From NCBI RefSeq assembly GCF_020906515.1, contig NC_085853.1, positions 1,054,001 through 1,118,000 of the forward strand: a stretch of 64,000 nt of DNA, in the 5' to 3' direction. The position numbers and the translations under genes were made by a program. This DNA comes from Vanrija pseudolonga. Taxonomy: Eukaryota; Basidiomycota; Tremellomycetes; Trichosporonales; Trichosporonaceae. Of the stretch, positions 53,068 to 63,305 are shown piece by piece. The stretch's first letter is position 1; each line of letters opens with the position of its first letter. The notes beneath the pieces are model-generated. The model had not been told where the DNA came from, made no database searches, and saw only the letters and a list, made by a program, of their open reading frames with translations.

Positions 53068-54051
53068 CTAGTTGGTCGCCTCCGAGTTCTCATCGTCGGA
53101 CTCGTTCAAGAGTTTGCCCTCGTCGTCGTAGAACTCGCGGAGGTCGAAGCGGTACATGCTGCTCTCCATGGCTGAGTAGACGGTCAGTTCCTGCCCTCTC
53201 TGGTATCATGCCAACTCACCATGAATGCGGCTGAGGTACTCGTACTCGCACTGGTGCTCTTTGCTGGCGGCCAGCACCTCGTCGGAAAAGCCCAGCTCGA
53301 ACTCGCGGTTCTTGCGCATGGGCTGAGGCGGGTGTTGAACAAGGATCCTCACCATGGTCGAGTAGTTGCGGCTGATTGCGTCCACCACAACCTCGTCGTT
53401 CGCCGGTGAGCCAAGCTTGATCAAGAGCGCCGCCAGTGGGATGTCGTTTCGCTCGACAGCTGATGGGAGGAGGCGATAACAAGCGCTGATGGTAGCATGC
53501 CCATCCAGCAGGTAGAGGAGGAGCTCGCGATCCGGCCTAAGGATGGGGCCAGCAAAGCGATTCGGGACAGGGTGCCTGCCGATCTGGTAATGGAATTCGG
53601 CCCACACCCGGATGCCTAGACGTTGACACTCGGAAATGATTGCCTTCGCAACCTTGAGGGTGACGACGGGATGGTCGAGTGCGCGGCTCAGCACGTGGCG
53701 AAGGTTCATCTTGAGAGTAGGGTTTCTGCGAAAGTGTTCCTTTATGCTCTCCCTCCGGTGGGTCTCGTAGTCCATCCCCGGGGAAAGCGGGCGCATGGCC
53801 AATGGCGGATTCTGGCGGTACCGGAACATGAAGAAACGGGCCTTGGACAAGGTAGACGAGGCGGCGCGGAGTGTATCGCGGATGAACAGAGACGTTTCGG
53901 GGAAGCGAACGTTGCCAGCCTCGTGGTGGATCTGGACCAAAAGCTATTGTCAGCGGGGACTACGGTCTCTTCTCACCTCGGCCGGAAGGCTCTCAAAGAG
54001 ATGGAGTGGGTGCACGGGGTCATCCTCCTGGGGGTGGGTGGTGGACGACAT
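53068..54051 (-). CDS. Unknown protein with weak ankyrin-like stretch
   Basis: Three exons, 54051-53977, 53931-53220 and 53171-53068; 296 residues. It starts MSSTTHPQEDDPVHPLHLFE, followed by LPAE and, after the first intron, IHHEAGNVRFPETSLFIRDT. The middle has two helix pairs that look ankyrin-like (AVERNDIPLAALLIKLGSPA; DAISRNYSTMVRILVQH). The end is FDLREFYDDEGKLLNESDDE, acidic. The LHLFESLPAE start might be a reduced F-box-like helix (L-x-x-L-P-x-E), which would make it another adaptor, but the motif is short. Both junctions keep frame and the last exon encodes a coherent tail. I do not recognise the family. Confidence 0.65.
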
Positions 54052-54210
54052 GTTGGACACGGTAAAAAAAAAACGGTTGTGTGAAGTGTTTGTTGCGCAA
54101 GTCGAGAAGTCGAGTGAGCACAGCGCGCACAGTGTTTACGCGCACACACAGACGCCTTGTTTAGATGCAGCGGGGCCAAAAGCGTGTCGGCCAATGACAA
54201 AAGGGTACTC

Positions 54211-54306
54211 GGGGTCCGGGACTTGGACCCCTCCCCCACCCCCCTATTGGGGGGTTCAGCTCGAGCCGTCCCACGGGCTCGAACCGGCGACTAGGACTTA
54301 ACCATT
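54211..54306 (-). other. Two perfect hairpins followed by tRNA-fragment-like sequence
   Basis: GGGGTCC-7-GGACCCC at 54211-54231 and CCCCCC-tatt-GGGGGG at 54239-54254. On the minus strand, 54275-54285 reads GGTTCGAGCCC, a match to the Pol III B-box, and 54294-54306 reads aatggttaagtcc, like a tRNA D-loop. No acceptor or anticodon stem forms, so it is a fragment or a chance match. Confidence 0.3.
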
Positions 54307-55025
54307 CATGCCGCTCCCATGCCTATCCAGTGATACTATGCGACTGTACCAACTGAACAGGCGGCGGGCGGGAGGGTGGCCAAAGCCGCCGTTTTCAACT
54401 GCTGCTGCCGCACTCAGCCAAAGGACGCACACTGATCGTCATGGGATGCACGGCCTCGTCCGTGAATCCCATCCCCGTGCGCAAATCAATCATGTATATA
54501 TGCTGATTGTAAGTGCTGCCCATTCCAAAGCAGCTCCATGGAAGGTATGGCTACAGTCGCCCTGGGCGTACGGTTGTGAGACATTGGTCGACCCAGCCAA
54601 TCTGCAGCCCACTGCCATACTGCATGCATGTAGGCTCTCGATGTCGAAGAGGGTGCGGTACACTCGTCGGGTCCTTTGGCTTGGATCGGCCGCTTTTGCT
54701 CAGTTATGCACAATCCCTGCACGTGACTCGAGGCACACCAATCTCTGCCCCAATGGCGCAACCCAAACCACGTCAATCGGTAACCATGCCCCATGCGCCA
54801 CTTGGACTAAACCCACACATAACATTAACTAATATGAAAGTATGGCCGGTCGGCCTAGGGGCCGCCGGCGTGAACGGAGCATTTTTTTGGGTTATCTATA
54901 GAAAAGGAAGCTCCCCTTTGTCTCGTCGCCGCCGCGGTCTTTGGTCGATGGTCACCAGCATCACCAGCCACCTCGCACTCCCAAGACGCCTACTGGAAGG
55001 CTTGCCGAATCATCAACGTATCACA

Positions 55026-55276
55026 ACAGCTAGGGACCACGGGACCTTCCTATGCCTGCTTGGCGTGGCTCCCCAGCTGTGTCAGGGACGTGACGGAACG
55101 GGTTGCCAACCAGTGTACTTCATAGCCGGGAACCACTGAGCCATCCTGGGCCCGTCCCGTGTGGTTGAACCCCCGGCTATATCAGTAACGTCACTGGGCG
55201 AGATGCCAACTGTCTACTTCAACAGCCAGTGATCACTGAGCCATCCTGGGCCCGCCCCGTGTGTTTCACTGGCTGT
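55026..55276. repeat. Three tandem hairpins with constant 24-base loops and changing stems
   Basis: Loops start at 55041, 55137 and 55237, each 24 bases, at 96-100 base spacing. Copies 2 and 3 share the loop tgagccatcctgggcccg (then y-cccgt), flanked by CAC/GTG. Their outer stems differ: TAGCCGGG/CCCGGCTA at 55123-55130 and 55172-55179, versus ACAGCCAGTGA/TCACTGGCTGT at 55222-55232 and 55266-55276. Copy 1 (stem ACAGCT..GGGA..CCAC with its partner ending at 55080) has a diverged loop, about half identical. The upstream spacers of copies 2 and 3 also match (tgccaac, then acttca). Reading frames are not conserved between copies, so this is not coding. Possibly a structured RNA or cruciform DNA repeat. 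Confidence 0.75.
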
Positions 55277-55493
55277 GTTTCGACTTGTTGACACCCGCCA
55301 GCAGCTGAGACGGGCTCAAACTGTTGGGAGATAGGGATGGCCGATGACAACTGGATCCAACTCACCTCAAGACCTTGGCATTGACTTGACGCCGGAGGAA
55401 TCTCCTGAAACACGACAATAGGCGGCCGCAGGCGCCGGTGAAAAGAGAGAGGCCGCAGGCGCCTGAGAACCGATGCGAGAACGAAACGGCGGC

Positions 55494-57335
55494 TCAAGAG
55501 AGCCGGAAGATGACCTTTGGAACCCACCACGGGGGTGGTTCGGCTTTCGGGGGTGGGCGGGGGGGCAGGGCTCGGGTCGGCGCTCGACAATTGCCCTTTG
55601 TGGCGGCTGTTGTTCCACTGACGGCTGGAGGCTCCTGGCCAGTCTGTTGCTCGTCTCTCAAGCATGTACTGAGTCTTGTCTCGCAAGACAGTACTCCGGC
55701 AGCCGTCGTCGTTGCCATTACAGCTGGCAGAGGGGTGATCAGTCCCCCTGCCTTCAGCTGCCACCTGCGGAGTGGTGAAAGGTGCAGGGCTCTGACTAGG
55801 GCTGGCGGCGGCAGCTGGGTACTCGTAGTCGTTGAAACTGGGCCGAGTTTGTGGGGCCGGGGGCTGAAAAGTGGAGCTGGCAATGGGGCAGGGTGGGATG
55901 GTGCCGGGTCTGGAGCTGGCTTTGATGTCATCGGTAGGGGTGGCGTTGACATTGACAGTACAGCCGCCAATAAAGCTGGTGACGAGGGGCAGAGGTCAGG
56001 GAGTGGCTTGGCCCCGTGCGGCGGGGGTGGCGTTGTGGTTCGTGGTGGGGATGGAGTGGCAAGCTCAGACGAGTGTGGAGAAGGACTGTCGTCTTGCATG
56101 TCCGACTTTGATGGAACGGAAGACACGAAAGAGCTGGACGAGTGTGGCGACGAGACCGACGAGACGATAGGAATGGTGCCGGCGGACGTTGCCTCTTCGG
56201 ACTCGATGAAGGCATCCTCAAGGGCTTCAAAGAGCTCCTTGACATGGGCGGCGGTCGGGCGGTACTCTGGCCTGGTGCTGAGCATGCTGCGGATCGTCCT
56301 CTCGAGGAGCTGTCCGACAGCGCCTTGGAACGATTGGTGGTCGAATGGGCTCTCGGCGTAGGGGTTCTCTGGTTGGAAGAGAGCGTGACCAACTACGGCC
56401 TCGTAGACTGTGGCTCCGAGGGCGTAAATGTCGACTGATGTGTCATAACGGCCGCCCTCGTCGTACATCTCCGGCGCCAAGTAGCCATCGGTACCATCGC
56501 ACCCGGTGGTCCTACCATCCGCGTCTGCGCGGACAGCGAGGCCGAGGTCGCCAACGGTCGCGCGGAAGCCAGTGTCGGCGTGTCCGAACAGGAAGATGTT
56601 TCCAGGCTTGATGTCGCGGTGAATGATGCCCGCCGTGTGGAGCGCCCGGAGCCCATCTGCGATTCTCCAGCCAATGTCGAACACATCGTCCAGCGCGATG
56701 CGGCCGCAGTGCTCGAACAGCGAGCCGCCTTGTGCGAGTGGGAACGAGATGAAGCGGCAGTTTTCGTCCGACACGCCATCGTAGGAGATGGGCTTGATGA
56801 CGTTGGGGTTGTGGACGGCCTCGGAGATACCAATCTCGGTGCCCCACGCGGTGTCGTACCGCTCCGAAGGGCAGATAGGCATCCCGCACAGCTCCTCGTC
56901 GAACCCCCTTGGGCTGATCCGCGGAATGACCCTGCAGAGAGTTAGTCAGGCCATACGAACTTGATGTTGTACTCACTTGATTGCGGCCGGGATCACCTGG
57001 CTGTCAACAACTGCAAGGCCGGGCCAAACTGCCGCCTGGCCGCCTTGACCGAGAGCAGGCGCGTCCTCACGGATGAAGAAAGAGCCGGGGCGGTCGGGGG
57101 TGAGCTCCGCCTCATTAAAGACTCGCTTGGGCTCCTCGGATGGCAGAACAACGTCTCCGACGAGGCTGACGACGCGGTTCGAGAGAAGGGTCGGGTCGCC
57201 AAGGTGCTCGGCGAGTGCGACCGACTGGACAATGTTCATGGCCTCGAGGTCCTCAACCTGCTGTTGAACAAGCAGGTCGGAGAGGCGGCGGAGACGCGCG
57301 GCGGTCGAAAAGTCGTCAGGGAGGACGAGGTGCAT
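55494..57335 (-). CDS. Serine/threonine protein kinase with Pro/Ser-rich tail
   Basis: Two exons, 57335-56977 and 56931-55494; 598 residues. The Gly-rich loop LGQGGQAAVWPG and the VAIK-type lysine (AAIK, Lys120, formed across the splice) precede helix C. The catalytic loop is IIHRDIKPGNIFLF (Asp226), the metal site VGDLGLAV (Asp248), the APE site LAPEMY, and YDTSVDIYALGATVYEAV is subdomain IX. All key residues for phosphotransfer are present, with DLG in place of DFG, as in several kinase families. The N-terminal 90 residues are acidic/hydrophobic and unrecognised. After the kinase fold (about residue 420) comes a long Ser/Pro-rich disordered tail. It resembles stand-alone kinases expanded in these yeasts, but the pathway is unknown. 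Start ATG at 57335. Confidence 0.85.
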
Positions 57336-59790
57336 GTTGTGATTGTTGTGAGGGTGTTGTAATGCGGTTGTAGGTGTTGTTGGGGTGAGGATTATGGGGG
57401 ATGTTGTGATGGGGAAGAGAAGAAAAGACGACACGTCAGCTTGGAGTATCCCACCTGCAGCAGCCGCACTCACTGGTCTAGGTGGGCAATGGGTGTTTGG
57501 TACTTTGGCGGCGTGGCGGCGTCGGCCTTAGGCCCCAAAGCCGCAAGTTTCGAGAGGGTTTGCGAGCCTAACCCGCAGTTGGCCGGTCACCCGGAGAGCC
57601 CCAATAGGTCTAAGACAGTTAGCGGTAGGCCTGCGGCATCCCTAGTCCTACTCACGGCTGGTCTTTCCATACGTCATGGCCATGTGCTGGGTGGCAGCAG
57701 CAGCAGTAGTGTTGGAGGAGTGGGTGGTGGCGAGCTCATCCCCACTGCCAGCGAGCGCCGAGTCCATAATGGTCCCCAGCGGCTGCTTGCGCGAGGTGAG
57801 CGCGGTGCATGGTGTCATGGGTGTGAAGGAGCATTGTAGTGCAGTGGAACGAGTGTGAGGCGATGCTGGGTGGGTTGTCGTGCGGTGGCAACAATGTGTC
57901 GTGTTGAGAGATGATGTAGAAAAGAGAGATCAAGATGCTGTCGTTGACGTGGAAATGCACCGTGCAGCCCAGCGACAGAGAGATGGGTACGGGAGAATAG
58001 CAAGGGAGAATGCATAGAGAATGGGTGTAGAAAAAGCACGGGCACACAGAGAAGCTTCCAGCACACAGCACGGGGCATCGGGCGCAGGTGGTAACGACGA
58101 CGGCGGCGGCGGCATTAACAAGGCCTGGCGTGGAGGTCCATGCGCATGGGCGGGCATCGAGGGCGAGCCCCATACGCAGCTCGTGTGCGAGTTGTGCGCT
58201 CCGAGGTCAAAGGAAGGGCGAGCTGCGGCGTGTGGTCGGTGCAACGAGGGCGAGCGGTGGTGGTGGCCACGATGCCGTCGGTCGGCGTTGGCCGTCGGCG
58301 CCGCCTCGGCCCGTGTTCATGCACGCCAATGGTCATGGGGAGCTGCCTGGAGGACGAGAGGGTCAGCGCGCCCATATCTTGAGTGCAGGCGATGGAGAGC
58401 AGGATGCCGGGGACTGCGCCTACGGTCTCGTTGTCCCCGGTGGCCGATCTTTGAGCGACACGCGTCCAACACTCTTCTCGCCCCCACACACCGAGAAGCA
58501 TGCATGGACCCTCTCTCTCACACCCGCAACTCAACTCGTGCTACTCACCCCCACTGCTTTGCATGTTTATCGAGCCGCAGAGCGATGATGGCGGGCCGGC
58601 AGATCGCTGGTGCGAGACGCGTCATGACGCGTGGTGCCGGCGCGTGGTGGAGGTCGGGCGTGTTCGTGTGCCAATGTTGGAATGCACCGTTCCGTCTCGT
58701 CCTTGCGTCAGACACACCTTCTACACATTCTGAACCACTTACTTTGCTCTGCTATGCGTGCTGCATGCTTGCATTGCACGCAGAGTGATGGATGCACGCG
58801 TCGCTGTTGTTGGCTCGAGGTCGAGGGCGGGAGCAAATCCACGTGGTTTGGTGGTTGGGTGGTGAGGCGCCACTCCACTCATTTTGGGCTGATATGTCCA
58901 GCTTGCATTCCATCTCATGAGTCGTCCAAGCTCTTTGCAGCTTTCCACCCATTCAGGATGCATGGGCAATGCAATTCTGAACGTCCTCGTGGTTGAATGG
59001 CCGCACAAGCTTCAAAAGCAGCCGACCTCGGTGGCTAAGAGCGAGCAGCGCCAACCAAACGATCGCCTCCCAGGCCCTCTCCTGTGCTTTGAGGCCGGTG
59101 GTCGTGGGAGACAACTGAATCAGACTGATAGGACCATGCGCGAGTCATTTACTCTTGCTCCGCAACGCAGCATGTCAGGCCTGTGCGGTGTCCTTGGGCT
59201 TCACAAGGGTGTCAAGCCACTTGTCATGCAGAATGACCCATACCACGCAGACAAACATTCATCGATGCATTCAAATATACCTTTACCCACTGCCCGTGGA
59301 TACGCGTATCCTGCCATGGATCAGCGCTTGCCAGTCATTCCTCACACCCTCGCAATCGCACCACGACTCGCCCCGCTCGAATCTTCCAGTTCGGCCTCAA
59401 CATGCACTGTCGTGGGCCGAGGCACGGACGGACTGGAGTGTACCTTGCGACTGGCCGCGCCTGTGGCCGATGGGCCTAGGCCCCTACCAGCGGATGCTGC
59501 TCACCTCCGTCACCACCGACCCGCCGCCCCAGTATGAGTAGTAGTCGTAGTCCCCGTCTGCCCTCTTCATTCATGTATATCGTCTCGTTCTAGCACAGCA
59601 AACAACCTTCCATGAGCGGGCACTCTCTGTGTGTAGTACGGGCAGCAACACTGATTGCAGCGTGAGCCGTTTGATCCCGCCACGCGTCTGGTCGTTGCAA
59701 AGCAAGTCGCGTCGCGCGCGTCCAGTTTGGGCACAACAACAGCCACCTCCCATCACAAGTCTTGTTCAAGAACCTGAGTACTTCACCGAC
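57336..59790. other. Gene-poor interval of 2.4 kb
   Basis: Apart from a possible small two-exon frame (57587-57818) no gene could be supported. 58.0-59.6 kb shows no conserved protein segment on either strand. Upstream exons of the orphan gene starting at 59791 could lie here but none was convincing. Confidence 0.45.
57587..57818 (-). CDS. Possible small two-exon protein
   Basis: Exons 57818-57656 and 57609-57587 would give 61 residues: MTPCTALTSRKQPLGTIMDS, a Thr/Ala-rich middle and MTYGKTSHLLGLSG. The intron (46 bases) has a good GTGAGT donor, a ctaac branch site and a TTAG acceptor, which is why I list it. No family recognised; it may be a leader exon of a transcript running toward the kinase gene. 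Confidence 0.3.
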
Positions 59791-61399
59791 ATGCCCCACA
59801 CCTCCAGCCTTCGTAGGAGTGACCGCGTCCACCGCCTCAGCGTCATCGTGAGCGTCACCAGCGGACACGGCTGACGCCCAAGCTCGAAGAGCGCGATGAG
59901 TCGGACCAGGAGACCACGTCAGAATGGTCCTGCCGGCCGAGCACGAGCTCCTCGCGCCAGCTCGGCTCACCACCCCTTGGCGTGAGTACATGTCTGACAT
60001 CGCTCACACACAGTGTCCGGCGAGTTCGCCCCCTAGCACTGGCGGCGAGAGCACATCCGGCGCGTCGAGCCGGGTCTCATCAATCGACTTGGACACGCTG
60101 CCCCGTCGCGTGAGTGCATGCCTCACCTGACCCCGCTCACCACACAGCGCGTCGTGTTCAAGTTGCCAAGCATACAACGGGACAGCGAACAGGATGAGGC
60201 GCAGCCCACGTCGAGCCCGACGACCACCGCAGCGGCCACTTTAGTCAGAGATCACTCGATGTCCGGCGTTACAGGCGGCTCGATACTAAGGAGCGCACCT
60301 GCACCTTTGGTGCGTACTGCAGACTGGCCTGACATGGGCACGCTGACGGACGACGCAGCTCACGTCGACCACGCTGCCAAAGTCTCAATGCAACGGTGCG
60401 CTCGATGCGCTGTGCATCGCGGACGCCCTCGCGCCAGCCGCGACCACGCCTTCGATGCCGGGGCACACGGAGTCTCGCGCCACGGACGGTCCGCTCCTCG
60501 TGAGAGAGCAGACGTCCTCGGTGCATACTACAGCCTCACTGGAACCGAACCCTCTAACGAGGCAGCGCTCCTCGAGCTCGCGACGGAGCTCGCGACGGCG
60601 AGCTGGCCCCAGCGCGTCTAGCTCGGCACCCACCACAATCGCGCGGCCCACGTGTGCTCCATCGTCGCAGCTCAGAACCAACGACGCACGCGTCACGAGC
60701 CCACGCGTACCTTCAGTGTGTGCACCCTCGCCGCCTCGCTGACCTTGCAGGACACGCAGACGGACACGCGCGACATGCTTGAGAGTAGGCCCCCGATGGA
60801 GGGCGCGACTGGGGCTATAGCCGAGCCGCAGGCACCGAGCGATCCCCCGACTGAGATGCTGCTGCCGTGGACGGCTACCGTGAGTAGTGGTAGTGGCGTA
60901 GCTAATCTTGCAGAGGGCCCTGCCCGAACCGATACCCGAAGAACTCGGCGTTGAACTTGGCCTAGATCTCGGCGTCGAGCATAGCCTCAGTCAAGATCTC
61001 GTCCTGTTCCTCACAGGCTTGGGGGTCCTACCTCTGCTTGGCGGTCTTGTTCCGTTCGAAGAAAGCGGAGACATGCAGTGCAGGTGCCAGACAGCCTTCG
61101 CGGCTATGCCGCCACGTTTCCTTCTGACATGCGGCCCCTGGGGCGTATGGCTCTTCCGCGGGCTTGCAGACCACCTCGCGGGTGGAGTATTGTCAATGGA
61201 AGGGCCCTGCAAGTGGGCATCTGACTGGAGATTTGATGAGGTGCCTGGCTATCTCACCATCGACATCCCTCCCCCACGCGTGTTTCATGCCGCGGCGAGT
61301 CCTGCAAGTATTCCTAAACCGCGCTACATCGGCCGAGGTCGACGTGTGCCACACGACCCCTTTGGGAAGATTAGACATCATGGTATTGGAGCCGTGTAA
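59791..61399 (+). CDS. Orphan gene with seven exons, all introns phase 0, C-terminal hydrophobic segment
   Basis: Exons 59791-59847, 59883-59981, 60014-60109, 60148-60309, 60359-60715, 60751-60879 and 60914-61399 join in one frame to 461 residues. Six introns of 32-49 bases, each with GTGNGT-like donor and AG acceptor, all fall between codons. The chance of six in-frame joins supports a real gene although no single exon is long. The protein is Ser/Thr/Arg-rich: SLRRSDRVHRLSV, ERDESDQETTSEW, SSRVSSIDLDTLPRR, VVFKLPSIQRDSEQDE, and SSSSRRSSRRRAGPSASSS. The last exon has a hydrophobic helix (DLVLFLTGLGVLPLLGGLV) and then a Cys-containing region (MQCRCQTAF; LLTCGPWGVWLFRGL), so it may be membrane-anchored. 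An intron inside the last exon is possible. No known family. It lies between a kinase and a pseudokinase gene. Confidence 0.6.
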
Positions 61400-61838
61400 G
61401 CTGTGTGTGGATTGTAGGCTCGAGCTTTATCCATGTCGCACTACTTTAATAAATGCATTGTATAGGATTACTATTGAGCGAGGTGTGATAACCTCAGAGT
61501 AGTCGTCTTATTGGATTCGAACCAATATCAACCATCTCGTGAGAGAGGCTGCACTGCCATTGTGCTAAAGACGAGGTGGGAAAGAAACCGTTACTCGTCT
61601 TGACTTGACCCCAGCCCCAGTAGACCGTGGATCATCAATATCAAGGATTAAAACCAAGAGGCGACTCGACTGGGAGAAGCGCAGTCCTCTTGACAGGCTG
61701 GGAGCCTCGACAAGTAACGTAAAGAAACCCCAAACGGGATTTGCTTTCAATTCCAATAATGTGTTCCGAAGAACAATCCCCATATCCAACCAATCTCAAC
61801 TGTTTCACATTAGCAAAGCTCAGTCAATGTGAACTCAC
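61400..61838. other. AT-richer intergenic stretch around a tRNA-like sequence
   Basis: Base composition shifts toward A/T compared with the rest of the window (for example ttaataaatgcattgtat near 61.45 kb and ttgctttcaattccaataat near 61.74 kb). Apart from the tRNA-like sequence no gene is seen. Confidence 0.5.
61503..61574 (-). tRNA. tRNA-like gene with intact Pol III boxes but poor anticodon stem
   Basis: A 72-base minus-strand sequence folds as a tRNA. Acceptor stem TCGTCTT/AAGACGA (7 pairs), D-arm GCAC-aatggca-GTGC, T-arm ATTGG-TTCGAAT-CCAAT. The A-box (TAGCACAATGG) and B-box (GGTTCGAATCC) match consensus. The anticodon arm is weak: with loop CTCACGA the anticodon would be CAC (Val), and with loop CTCTCAC it would be CTC (Glu), but either stem has only three of five pairs. 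It could be a decayed nuclear tRNA, a mitochondrial tRNA copy inserted in the nucleus, or an unusual functional tRNA. Confidence 0.55.
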
Positions 61839-63305
61839 TTAGCTCTTACGAGCCAGCTTGAGCTTGCCGAAACCCTTCTTGGCGATCTTCTTGATCTTCG
61901 CCGCTGTGCATCGGGCGCGCGAGGCGCCGTTCTTGATGTCGTGGCACAGTGTCGGGTCGGCGTCGACGTGCTCGATGATCTCGAACTCGGGAGCGAGCTC
62001 AATCTCATCGAGGGGAACTTTCGCCTCCCCGCCGGCTTCCAGGATCTCATTGGCAAGCTGCACGCACTCGGCGGCAGTCGGGCGCTTCCTCGGGTCAAGG
62101 GAGAGGCCGGCTTGCAGCAGGTGAAGCATGGGAGAGTCTTGGGAATCACCCCACTGCAGCTCCCAGTTCAAGTGCTGAGCGCGGTCACTCATACCAGGTT
62201 CCGTCGCAAGATGCTGCCTGAATGTCATACCGTTGATCAACCTGAAAAGCACAGCACACGCAGCGAAGACGTCACTGGACTGGTTCCAGTAGCCGTCAAA
62301 ACACTCCGGCGCCATGTAGTGTTCGGAGCCAAAGAGCTCGTCATCCTTCATGGCACGGGTGCGGGTTGCCCTGGAGAAGTCAGCGAGAATCGCGCGCTTG
62401 TACTTGTTGATGAGGATGTTGCCCGGCGAGATGTTGCGGTGGAGCCAACCCTCGCCGTGCATGTGGGCGAGCGCGCCCACAATATCCCTGTGTGGATGTT
62501 AGCAGCGCTCATGATAATGGACTTCAGACTTACTTAAAATACCGCACAGCGGTAAAAAATGAGGCCTCAGGCCCACGGGTCACAGCGGTGAACGACTTCT
62601 TCAAGATGTGCGTCAAGGAGCCGACCATGAGCTCAGAGACCATGAAGTGCCTGATCCAGTGTGAGCAGGTGAACAAGATTCATCACAACCCCACTCACGC
62701 GTTCTCGGTGGTTCCCGTGAAGTAGAGGGGGAGGATGCTCTCATGCCGGAGAGACACCAGAGCCCTTTCCTCAGTCTTGAAGAGTGCACTCTTGCGTGTG
62801 CTCCTAAATCATAGTGTCAGGATGGTCGGGAGCAAACTGAAAAGACAACTCACTTGATGGCGATCTTGAGGACACCGTGGCGGCCTGGCTCATACAAACC
62901 TTGGTGGACCACGCTCTTGGGACCCATGTGAAGGGCCTCAAGCAGCGCAATCTTACCGAAGGGGCTAGACATTACCGTATAGCCGAGGCGACGCCACTGA
63001 CGCATCCGGCGCACCATCTGGTCCGGGGCCAAGAATGATGCGTCGGGCCGGTGCGTCATCTGCTGATAAAGCTGCGGAAGAGTCAGATAAAGCATCGAAG
63101 TTCCAGCAGCAGGGGCAAGGAAGTTGGGGAGGCGGAGGAGGAGCTCGGCGATGAAGCGCGAGAAAACTTCGTCGCGCGCAAAGACGACCTGCTGGCCCAG
63201 CAGCTCCTGGGCAACAAGACGCCCCTCGGCCGCGGCGGCACCACCAAGAGCAATGGTGGCGGCGGCGACGAAGGAGAGGATGTAAGCAAGTGCCGCGTTG
63301 GACAT
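61839..63305 (-). CDS. Membrane-anchored predicted pseudokinase
   Basis: Four exons, 63305-62854, 62803-62699, 62650-62534 and 62487-61839; 440 residues. A short hydrophobic N-terminal segment (LAYILSFVAAATIALGGAAA) is a signal anchor. The kinase fold follows: YTVMSSPFGKIALLEAL, VLKIAIK with the VAIK lysine (Lys151, formed across the splice), HFMVSELMVGSL, the catalytic loop WLHRNISPGNILI and the metal site LADFSRAT. The catalytic base Asp of HRD is Asn243, and DFG is DFS (Asp261, Ser263), so phosphotransfer is probably lost or very weak, while nucleotide binding may remain. YMAPECFDGYWNQSSDVFAA is the APE region. A basic C-terminus (KIKKIAKKGFGKLKLARKS) could bind membrane or nucleic acid. 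An in-frame ATG lies upstream at 63401, but 63305 begins the hydrophobic helix cleanly. Confidence 0.8.

Larger units (their letters stand above)
54052..55493. other. Intergenic with hairpins; no protein gene seen
   Basis: About 1.4 kb. It contains two G/C hairpins near 54.21-54.25 kb, a tRNA-fragment-like stretch at 54.27-54.31 kb and the tandem hairpin array at 55.02-55.28 kb, listed separately. Long open frames here have no motif. Confidence 0.5.

Noticed and set aside
54513-55139. Plus-strand open frame of 208 codons running into the hairpin array.
   Set aside because: Its frame is not kept across the repeated units and no domain is seen.
55026-55276. CRISPR-like array.
   Set aside because: Only three units, the repeated part is the loop rather than a full repeat, and the genome is eukaryotic; a structured repeat fits better.
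58021-59537. Several open frames of 160-255 codons in both strands.
   Set aside because: They overlap each other, have Arg/His-rich composition typical of shadow frames, and lack splice-supported continuity.
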